DNA from: Candidatus Omnitrophota bacterium
Lineage (GTDB): Bacteria; Omnitrophota; Gorgyraeia; Gygaellales; JAHJCI01
Assembly: GCA_018813085.1 (NCBI GenBank)
Contig: JAHJCI010000165.1
Coordinates: 1 to 7,236 of the forward strand
Direction: 5' to 3'
Length of the DNA: 7,236 bases
The notes beneath the pieces were generated by a model that saw only the letters and a list, made by a program, of their open reading frames with translations, had not been told where the DNA came from and searched no databases. The position numbers were made by a program, and so were the translations under genes. Positions 1 to 5,572 of this stretch are shown here, piece after piece; the first letter of the stretch is position 1, and each line of letters starts with the position of its first letter.

Positions 1-21
1 TAAGACTGAAATTCCGGGAAT

Positions 22-807
22 ATGGCAGTAAGCACCGCTAAACCGCAAAATTACCGCAGAAACGTAAAGTTTATCTTAAGGCTGAATCTTTGCGCCCTTG
101 CGGACTTTTTGCGCCTTTGCGCTGTTAATTTTATAGCATCCATAATAATCCCATCCTTAATCGCAACCTCGGTTTGTGCGCAAGAGAATTTATACTTCAG
201 TAAGTTGCGTGAAGAGATGGTTGCCGCACAGATTGAGGCCCGGGGTATTAAGGATAAGCGCGTCTTAGAAGCAATGCGCAGTGTTCCCAGGCATAAATTT
301 GTTCCGCAACCTTATCAGAGATTTGCTTATAGGGATACTCCTTTGCCTATCGCAGAAGGGCAGACCATATCACAGCCCTACATCGTTGCCTTGATGACTG
401 AGTTGCTTGAATTAACCGGCAAGGAAAGGGTTTTGGAAATCGGCACTGGTTCAGGATATCAAGCGGCAATTTTAGCGGAGCTCGCCGCTAGGGTTTATAC
501 AATTGAGATTATACCGGCGCTTGCTAAGGGCGCAGAAGAACTACTGAAAACGTTAGGATACAATAATATTTTGGTTAAGTGCGGTGACGGCTATGTTGGC
601 TGGGAGGAGCATGCTCCCTTTGACGCAGTTATTGTTACCTGCGCTCCCGAAGAAATCCCGCAGCCTTTAATCGAACAACTAGCCGATGGCGGCAGGATGG
701 TTTTACCTGTGGGCAGTATTTATCAGGAACTGATTCTTGTTGAGAAGAAAGACAGGGAGATTAAGAAAAGAAGTATTATTCCGGTAAGATTTGTACCGAT
801 GCAATAA
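22..807 (+). CDS. pcm: Protein-L-isoaspartate O-methyltransferase with predicted signal peptide
   Basis: This enzyme family transfers a methyl group from S-adenosylmethionine to L-isoaspartyl residues in damaged proteins and so starts their repair. The core, from about residue 60 to 261, matches the family along its whole length: the GQTISQPY segment (113-120), the AdoMet motif [10 protein letters not shown] (137-146), the acidic residue after motif I (YTIEI, E162), GDG (188-190), [14 protein letters not shown] (200-213), [12 protein letters not shown] (220-231) and the C-terminal VRFVPM. Cytosolic relatives such as the E. coli enzyme have about 208 residues and begin near residue 60 here. 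The extra N-terminus contains arginines, a hydrophobic stretch (about 32-49) and a plausible signal peptidase site after VCA (residue 53), so export is inferred. No convincing ribosome binding site precedes the ATG at 22. An in-frame TTG at 109-111 would give a compact 24-residue signal peptide, also without a good ribosome binding site. The first codons overlap an inverted repeat. Family assignment is firm; start and location are not. Confidence 0.93.
   Translation: MAVSTAKPQNYRRNVKFILRLNLCALADFLRLCAVNFIASIIIPSLIATSVCAQENLYFSKLREEMVAAQIEARGIKDKRVLEAMRSVPRHKFVPQPYQRFAYRDTPLPIAEGQTISQPYIVALMTELLELTGKERVLEIGTGSGYQAAILAELAARVYTIEIIPALAKGAEELLKTLGYNNILVKCGDGYVGWEEHAPFDAVIVTCAPEEIPQPLIEQLADGGRMVLPVGSIYQELILVEKKDREIKKRSIIPVRFVPMQ
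33..125. repeat. Imperfect GCG-rich inverted repeat over the pcm 5' end
   Basis: The left arm (about 33-69) contains ACCGC three times (34-38, 42-46, 53-57). It is an imperfect reverse complement of the right arm (about 88-125), which contains the near-identical direct units TTTGCGCCCTTGCGG (89-103) and TTTGCGCCTTTGCGC (108-122). By hand alignment roughly 25 of 36 positions pair, with one indel, around an 18-base spacer. The composition resembles short palindromic elements built from CTTTGCG-type units that are scattered in many bacterial genomes. That family resemblance is from memory and unchecked. It overlaps codons 4 to 35 of the annotated pcm reading frame and encodes the odd [13 protein letters not shown] segment. 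Confidence 0.55.
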
Positions 808-813
808 ACAGAT

Positions 814-3087
814 ATGTTTATTTTTGCTATATTGACCGTTGGCTTCAGCGGATTAATTGCCCAGGTCGTACTTTTAAGGGAATTATTAATAGCTTTTCAC
901 GGCAATGAATTGACAGTGGGCATAATCCTGGCTAATTGGGTAATTCTTGAGGCAGCAGGCGCCTTATTATTAGGTAAGGCGGCTGACCGTATCAAAAGAA
1001 AGCTGTTCGCCTTCGGTTTGATTAATATAATTTTTATCTTTAGTTTTATATTATCTCTGTACTTGGCAAGGGTATTTAAAGCGATTTTTCATATACCGCC
1101 TGGCCTGGGGCTGGGGATTAACCATATATTATGGTTATCATTCTTGATTCTTCTGCCTGTGGGTTTCACCCATGGCGGCTTGTTTAGTGTTTGCGCCAAG
1201 ATTTATGCTTCTTCTAATAAATGCGACGGAAGTTTGGCAATCGGCCGTGTTTATTTCTGGGAGACTGCCGGAACAATCCTGGCAGGGGTTATCTTTACCT
1301 ATCTGTTTATACGTTTTTTCGATTCCTTCCAAACCGTTTTTATCGTATTATCTTTAAATTTGATAATGCTATGTTTCCTGTTGTTCTTTGTTGTTAATGC
1401 CAGGGGCTTGGCGAAATTTCTTCTGCCTGCATCGATTATTTTATTATTATTTCTTTCGGCTCCTGTTTCCGGTTGGCTGGAAAATTCATCCATAAAATTA
1501 CAGTGGAAAAATCAACAAATCCTGGATTACGCCAATTCCATATACGGTAATGTGGTGGTGGTCAAGCAACAGGAGCAATATACTTTTTTTCATGACGGGC
1601 TTCCGCTAATTACCAGCCCGCACCCTGATATTATATTTATCAGGGAGTTCGCAGGAATCCCTTTGCTATTTCATAACAACCCCCGCAGGGTATTGATAAT
1701 AAGCGGCGGGGCAGGGGGTATGATTAACGAAATATTAAATAACCCAGGCATAATCAAGGTTGATTATATCGAGCTGGACCCTCTGATTCTTAAGATGGTG
1801 AAAAAATATCCCACGCAGTTGACTGAAAGAGAGCTTAATTCAAAGAGGGTAAATGTGCTTAACTCTGACGGAAGGTTTTTTATCAAGAATACTGATTCAA
1901 AATACGATCTGATATTTATTGGATTAAGCTTACCCTCTGATTTACAAACCAACCGTTTTTTTACTGAAGAATTTTTTCAAGAGGCGGCAAAGCGCCTGAA
2001 TCCGGATGGGATTCTAACCTTTACCTTGCCGGGCTCTCTTGTCTATCTAAGCCAGGACTTAAAAGACCTGAACGCCTCGGTCCTTAATTCACTGAAAAAT
2101 GTTTATCCCTATCAAAGGGTTATCCCGGGAGATTTTAACCTTTTTTTAGCCTCTGATTCCTCGGGCATTATGAAGGTTGATAATCAATTAATCTCCCGCA
2201 GGCTTTCAGAGCGGAAGATTCGCACTGATTTATTCCTTGCAGATTACGTTGAATACCGCTTTCATCCCCGCTGGAGAGATTGGTTTGATTCTTCGCTGAA
2301 GGACGCGACAAAAAAGCCAAACCGGGATTTCGCCGCATTTGCTTTATTCAAAACCTTAAGCCTTTGGAATTCCCAATTCAGCCCTGGTTGGCGGAAGCTG
2401 TTTCTGGGCTTAGAAAAGGTTAATCTTGGTTGGATTTTGGGCTGTTGTGTTGTTTTCTTGTTTATATCTTTGGTTCTTTTTAAGGGGCAACGCAGGCTGC
2501 GATTCAGTTTACCCTATTCTATAGTCAGCACCGGTTTTTTCGGAATGCTGCTGAATCTGATTATTATATTTTCGTTTCAGGTAGTATACGGCTATCTCTA
2601 TTATTCCATTGCCATGTTGATATCGCTGTTCATGGCCGGGGCAGCCTTAGGCAGTTTCTTGATAAGCCGTTATTTAAACAGGATTAGGCAGCCGCTTAGT
2701 TTATTAGTTGCCCTGGAGATAGGAATAATTACCTGGATTTTTTTAACCCTTTTTATTCTCTTATCTTATCCTCCCCGCATTATATTTTTTATGCTTTGTG
2801 CGGTAACCGGCTTATGGGTAGGAATGGAATTTCCCCTTGCCAATAAAATATATCTGAGAGGGCAGCGTACTATCGGCTGGACAGCGGGTATATTTTATGC
2901 CGCTGACCTTTTTGGAGGATGGCTGGCAGCTATTCTTAGCGGAATATTGTTTTTACCGATTCTGGGCGTAGTTGATACCTGCTTAGTTGTTTTTATGTTT
3001 AAACTAATCAGCCTTGTATTTTTATTTTCAGCGTTCCCTTCCGGGCCCAGATTAAAAGACTTGAAAAGCCAGCTGGATAAGATATAA
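814..3087 (+). CDS. Membrane protein: MFS-like halves flanking a spermidine-synthase-like domain
   Basis: The 757-residue product has about seven hydrophobic helices (1-25, 35-54, 65-87, 104-127, 147-169, 172-194, 201-219), a soluble domain (about 220-535) and about seven more helices (537-741). The two membrane parts look like diverged copies: TVGFSGLIAQ and GALLLGKAADRIKRK near the N-terminus correspond to STGFFGMLLN and GAALGSFLISRYLNRIRQ after the domain, each with an MFS motif-A-like basic loop. The soluble domain resembles spermidine synthase: an HDG segment (260-262), the cofactor loop SGGAGG (297-302), YIELDP (318-323), SDGRFF (351-356) and YDLIFIGLSLP (364-374). Two hallmark aspartates are replaced: the D of GGGDGG is A300, and the catalytic D of the VDSSDP-type motif is G370. 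Polyamine synthesis is therefore doubtful. By the positive-inside rule the soluble domain faces outward. It starts six bases after pcm with no clear ribosome binding site, which suggests translational coupling. Substrate and function are unknown. Confidence 0.88.
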   Translation: MFIFAILTVGFSGLIAQVVLLRELLIAFHGNELTVGIILANWVILEAAGALLLGKAADRIKRKLFAFGLINIIFIFSFILSLYLARVFKAIFHIPPGLGLGINHILWLSFLILLPVGFTHGGLFSVCAKIYASSNKCDGSLAIGRVYFWETAGTILAGVIFTYLFIRFFDSFQTVFIVLSLNLIMLCFLLFFVVNARGLAKFLLPASIILLLFLSAPVSGWLENSSIKLQWKNQQILDYANSIYGNVVVVKQQEQYTFFHDGLPLITSPHPDIIFIREFAGIPLLFHNNPRRVLIISGGAGGMINEILNNPGIIKVDYIELDPLILKMVKKYPTQLTERELNSKRVNVLNSDGRFFIKNTDSKYDLIFIGLSLPSDLQTNRFFTEEFFQEAAKRLNPDGILTFTLPGSLVYLSQDLKDLNASVLNSLKNVYPYQRVIPGDFNLFLASDSSGIMKVDNQLISRRLSERKIRTDLFLADYVEYRFHPRWRDWFDSSLKDATKKPNRDFAAFALFKTLSLWNSQFSPGWRKLFLGLEKVNLGWILGCCVVFLFISLVLFKGQRRLRFSLPYSIVSTGFFGMLLNLIIIFSFQVVYGYLYYSIAMLISLFMAGAALGSFLISRYLNRIRQPLSLLVALEIGIITWIFLTLFILLSYPPRIIFFMLCAVTGLWVGMEFPLANKIYLRGQRTIGWTAGIFYAADLFGGWLAAILSGILFLPILGVVDTCLVVFMFKLISLVFLFSAFPSGPRLKDLKSQLDKI

Positions 3088-3088
3088 T
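3061..3088 (+). promoter_or_regulatory. Predicted sigma70-type promoter for pgk
   Basis: A -35 box TTGAAA (3061-3066, five of six consensus bases) and a perfect -10 box TATAAT (3083-3088) are separated by 16 bases. They overlap the final codons and the TAA stop of the upstream membrane protein gene. Transcription would start near 3095, leaving a 5' leader of about 20 bases before the pgk start. This is a pattern match only, but it is the best promoter candidate seen in the window. Confidence 0.6.
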
Positions 3089-3102
3089 ATTTCTTCAAGT
3101 AT

Positions 3103-3107
3103 GGAGG
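3103..3107 (+). promoter_or_regulatory. Ribosome binding site of pgk
   Basis: GGAGG lies nine bases before the ATG at 3117, with a second AGGAAG-like run at 3109-3113. It supports the chosen start, which gives a product that begins at the normal position for phosphoglycerate kinase. Confidence 0.75.
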
Positions 3108-3116
3108 CAGGAAGAT

Positions 3117-4298
3117 ATGAATAAACTTACGGTAAGAGATATAGAGATCAAGGCTAAGGCAGTGTTGATGCGGGCTGATTTTAACGTGCCGCAGGATGAG
3201 CAATTGAATATTAGCGATGATACCAGGATTCGCGCGAGCTTGCCGACAATAAAATATATTTTAAAAAACGGAGCAAAAAGGCTTATCTTAATGAGCCATT
3301 TGGGCAGGCCCAAGGGTAAGGTTGTTGATAAGTACCGCCTTAATTCGGTAGCCAAAAGATTACAAGAACTTTTAGGCCAGCCGGTTAAGAAGCTGGATGA
3401 TTGTACCGGCTCAGGCTTGCAGGCAGTCATTGCTGCTTCGAGCGAGAATATAATTCTTCTTGAAAATTTAAGGTTTCATGCGGAAGAAGAAGCTAATGAT
3501 CCCAAGTTTGCTAAAAATCTGGCCAGCCTTGGCGATATTTTCGTGAATGATGCATTCGGTACTGCGCATAGGGCACATGCTTCAACCGAGGGCATAACGC
3601 ACTACCTTAAATCAGCCGCAGGATTCCTTCTTGAGAAAGAAATTCAATACCTGGGAGACATCCTCGCCAGCCCGCAGCATCCTTTTATAGTTATTCTCGG
3701 AGGGGCAAAGGTTTCCGATAAGATCGGAGTGATCGATAACCTTCTGCCGAAATGTGATTGCCTTTTGATCGGCGGAGCAATGGCGTATACTTTTTTATCA
3801 GCCAAAGGCTTTAAAATCGGTAATTCCAAATTGGAGAAGGATAAACTTGATTTAGCCAGGGATATCTTAACAAAAGCAAGGCAGGCCGGGAAGGAGATTG
3901 TGCTTCCGGTGGATAATCTTGTTGTTGATAAGATCGGACCCGCAGCGACGGGCGATATTGTAGGAGAGGAAATTCCCGATACTAAGATTGCCGTTGATAT
4001 CGGTCCTGCAACAATTAAATTATTTCAAAGCAAACTGAAGGGTGCCAAGACAGTGCTCTGGAACGGCCCTATGGGTATTTTTGAGATGGATGCTTTTGCT
4101 TCCGGAACTAAGGGAATTGCCCAATCCCTGGCAGTTTCAGGCGCTACTACGTTAATCGGCGGAGGGGATACGGCAGCAGCGGTTGTTAAGTTCGGGCTTG
4201 AGGATAAGATGACGCATATTTCAACGGGCGGAGGAGCCTGTCTTGAATTTCTCGAAGGCAAGGTTTTGCCCGGGATAGCGGCATTGACTGATAAATAA
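3117..4298 (+). CDS. pgk: Phosphoglycerate kinase
   Basis: This glycolytic enzyme of the cytosol interconverts 1,3-bisphosphoglycerate plus ADP with 3-phosphoglycerate plus ATP. The 393-residue length is normal for bacterial Pgk. Visible family motifs, in order: RADFNVP (19-25), DDTRI with R37, SHLGRPKG (60-67), ENLRFHAEE with R119 (116-124), VNDAFGTAHRAHAS (143-156), GGAKVSDKI with K198 and K202 (195-203), GGAMAYTFLSAKG (219-231), WNGPMGIFE (315-323), GGGDTAAAV (348-356) and STGGGACLEFLEGK (369-382). Both substrate-binding lobes are intact. It is first in the pgk-tpiA-secG block, behind its own predicted promoter. No gapA gene lies immediately upstream; the preceding gene is the SpeE-like membrane protein. 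A 149-base gap with repeat elements separates it from tpiA. Confidence 0.98.
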   Translation: MNKLTVRDIEIKAKAVLMRADFNVPQDEQLNISDDTRIRASLPTIKYILKNGAKRLILMSHLGRPKGKVVDKYRLNSVAKRLQELLGQPVKKLDDCTGSGLQAVIAASSENIILLENLRFHAEEEANDPKFAKNLASLGDIFVNDAFGTAHRAHASTEGITHYLKSAAGFLLEKEIQYLGDILASPQHPFIVILGGAKVSDKIGVIDNLLPKCDCLLIGGAMAYTFLSAKGFKIGNSKLEKDKLDLARDILTKARQAGKEIVLPVDNLVVDKIGPAATGDIVGEEIPDTKIAVDIGPATIKLFQSKLKGAKTVLWNGPMGIFEMDAFASGTKGIAQSLAVSGATTLIGGGDTAAAVVKFGLEDKMTHISTGGGACLEFLEGKVLPGIAALTDK

Positions 4299-4313
4299 GC
4301 ACAATTAGGAACT

Positions 4314-4349
4314 GGTGTTTCTCTGGGGGACGTTCCCTAGAGGGACACC
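4314..4349 (+). repeat. REP-like hairpin element 1 (pgk-tpiA gap)
   Basis: A 36-base stem-loop pairs from GGTGT (4314-4318) with ACACC (4345-4349) to a central ACGT. Every position in the stem pairs, with four G-T wobbles (4319/4344, 4320/4343, 4325/4338, 4329/4334). It carries the core CTGGGGGACGTTCCC. No T run follows, so it does not look like an intrinsic terminator. A related copy in the opposite orientation lies at 4405-4436. Confidence 0.75.
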
Positions 4350-4351
4350 CC

Positions 4352-4404
4352 ATATCAAAGCATAGTATTTAATTTATTGATTGGCAGTGAGTTATAAGGC
4401 AACA
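4352..4404. other. AT-rich spacer between the paired hairpin elements
   Basis: These 53 bases between the two elements are AT-rich. I see no open reading frame of note, no well-spaced promoter pair and no tRNA-like fold. TTGATT (4377-4382) and TTATAA (4392-4397) occur, but only nine bases separate them. Confidence 0.5.
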
Positions 4405-4436
4405 GGGTGTCGCCTGGGGGAACGTCCCCAGAGGCG
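4405..4436 (+). repeat. REP-like hairpin element 2, inverted relative to element 1
   Basis: It begins GGGTGTC (4405-4411). Its local hairpin pairs CGCC (4411-4414) with GGCG (4433-4436) and TGGGG (4415-4419) with CCCCA (4426-4430), leaving GA (4431-4432) as a bulge. Its core GGGAACGTCCCCAGAG (4418-4433) is the reverse complement of 4321-4337 in element 1 except for one missing base, and its GGGTGTC is the exact reverse complement of GACACCC (4344-4350). The pair therefore forms an inverted-repeat unit like the paired REP arrangements seen in other bacteria. Confidence 0.75.
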
Positions 4437-4440
4437 GGAG
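4436..4440 (+). promoter_or_regulatory. Ribosome binding site of tpiA, abutting a hairpin
   Basis: GGGAG ends seven bases before the ATG at 4448. Its first base is also the last paired base of the element 2 hairpin, so folding of that hairpin could limit ribosome access. The start is supported by the normal TpiA N-terminus that follows. Confidence 0.65.
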
Positions 4441-4447
4441 AATAATT

Positions 4448-5215
4448 ATGAGACGATTAATTATTGCCGGTAACTGGAAGATGTATAAGAATATTTCAGA
4501 GTCCTTGGAATTAACCAATGGCCTGAAGAGGGAATTATACGATATCGAAAATATCGATATCGTACTTTGCCCGGTCTTTACCTCTTTAGCCTCTGTTTCG
4601 GAAGTGCTTACGGATTCAAATATTCAATTAGGCGCTCAGGATGTTTATTGGCAGAAGGAGGGGGCTTTTACCGGAGAAATTTCAGCGTCCATGTTAAAGG
4701 ATGCCGGGTGCCTGTTTGTTATTATCGGCCACTCCGAAAGAAGGCAGTATTTTTCAGAAAGCAACCAGTCGGTGAATCAAAAATTAAAAGCAGTGCTGGA
4801 ATCAGGAATGGCTCCTATTGTTTGCGTAGGCGAAACTCTTAAGCAGCGAGAGGCAAATAAGACTCTTGATATCATCAAGGAGCAGTTACAAGAGGGCCTT
4901 GAGGGTATTTCTGCCGAAGATGCCGGACGCCTTATAATCGCCTATGAGCCTGTATGGGCGATAGGAACAGGCAAGAACGCTACTGCTACGCAGGCAGAGG
5001 AAGTCCATGCATATATTCGCAGCCTTTTAGAAAAAATATATACCAAGGATATTGCCGCAAGCATCCGTATTCAATACGGAGGCAGCGTCAAGCCGGGCAA
5101 TATAGAGGAATTGATGCAACAGCCTGATATAGACGGAGCTTTGGTCGGAGGAGCAAGCCTGAATGTAGATTCATTTAGTGAAATCATCAAAATCTCTCAA
5201 AGGGTGAGGAAATAA
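4448..5215 (+). CDS. tpiA: Triosephosphate isomerase
   Basis: This cytosolic TIM-barrel enzyme interconverts dihydroxyacetone phosphate and glyceraldehyde 3-phosphate, the step next to Pgk and GAPDH in glycolysis and gluconeogenesis. The 255-residue length is typical. All catalytic positions are visible: N9 and K11 in AGNWKMYKN, the electrophilic H95 in IIGHSERR, the base E167 in AYEPVWAIGTG with the mobile loop after it, and the phosphate-binding GGS (211-213) and VGGASL (233-238). Its stop overlaps the secG start by one base (TAATG), so the two are very likely co-transcribed and translationally coupled. The start is separated from pgk by the paired repeat, which may tune expression of tpiA and secG relative to pgk; that regulatory role is inferred. 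Confidence 0.98.
   Translation: MRRLIIAGNWKMYKNISESLELTNGLKRELYDIENIDIVLCPVFTSLASVSEVLTDSNIQLGAQDVYWQKEGAFTGEISASMLKDAGCLFVIIGHSERRQYFSESNQSVNQKLKAVLESGMAPIVCVGETLKQREANKTLDIIKEQLQEGLEGISAEDAGRLIIAYEPVWAIGTGKNATATQAEEVHAYIRSLLEKIYTKDIAASIRIQYGGSVKPGNIEELMQQPDIDGALVGGASLNVDSFSEIIKISQRVRK
5206..5210 (+). promoter_or_regulatory. Ribosome binding site of secG
   Basis: GAGGA lies within the last codons of tpiA, four bases before the ATG at 5215. The spacing is short but usable. It supports starting secG at the ATG that overlaps the tpiA stop. Confidence 0.55.
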
Positions 5216-5568
5216 TGTATATTTTTCTATTAGTAGTGCATACTATAATTGCTTTTTTATTGATTGCGATAGTTCTTATTCAACGGGGCCGCGGCGGCGG
5301 TTTGGTTGAGTCATTTTCCGGAGTAGAATCAATGTTTGGGACTAAAACCAGCGCGTTTTTAACCCGCACAACCGCTGTGCTAGCTACGCTTTTTTTAATT
5401 ACTTCGATTTCCTTAGCGGTTCTTGCTGCGCGTCAAGGCCGTTCTTTAATCCGAGAAGAAGCCATTTCTTCCAGAGAAGAGCAACAAACAGCGGATACAC
5501 AAGCGCTTAGCCCTGGTTCTCCTGAAGAGCAAAAGGAGGCGGCTGAAAAAGAAAAGTTACCAGATTGA
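5215..5568 (+). CDS. secG: Preprotein translocase subunit SecG
   Basis: SecG is the small accessory subunit of the SecYEG channel in the inner membrane and helps SecA-driven export. The sequence shows the expected two helices (about 2-21 and 51-71) and the conserved cytoplasmic-loop style VLIQRGRGGGL (20-30) followed by MFGTKTSAFLTRTT (40-53). The 117 residues fall within the family range. Residues 73 to 117 form a hydrophilic tail rich in Glu, Gln, Ser and Lys with no recognisable fold. A secG next to tpiA is a common bacterial arrangement. A perfect AAGGAGG (5533-5539) lies near the 3' end but is 33 bases from the next ATG, too far to serve it directly. The stop lies four bases before the next reading frame. 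Confidence 0.93.
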   Translation: MYIFLLVVHTIIAFLLIAIVLIQRGRGGGLVESFSGVESMFGTKTSAFLTRTTAVLATLFLITSISLAVLAARQGRSLIREEAISSREEQQTADTQALSPGSPEEQKEAAEKEKLPD

Positions 5569-5572
5569 TTTT

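Noticed and set aside
1471..2418. Plain annotation as spermidine synthase (speE)
   Set aside because: The fold motifs match, but the two hallmark aspartates are replaced and the domain is embedded in a polytopic membrane protein, so the enzymatic name is not supported.
2895..3203. Minus-strand open frame of 102 codons across the membrane protein gene and pgk junction
   Set aside because: It overlaps two supported genes and the predicted promoter. No homology or ribosome binding site supports it.
3095..3430. Minus-strand open frame of 111 codons opposite the pgk 5' end
   Set aside because: It lies antisense to the well-conserved pgk coding sequence and its translation shows no recognisable family or signal. 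It is a shadow frame.
4314..4351. Element 1 as the intrinsic terminator of pgk
   Set aside because: The stem is strong, but no T run follows it (the next bases are CCATATC), and tpiA-secG downstream show no separate convincing promoter.
4363..4398. Promoter for tpiA in the AT-rich spacer
   Set aside because: TTGATT at 4377 and TTATAA at 4392 are only nine bases apart. TTGGCA at 4381 has no -10 box at a proper distance, because that position falls in GGGTGT.
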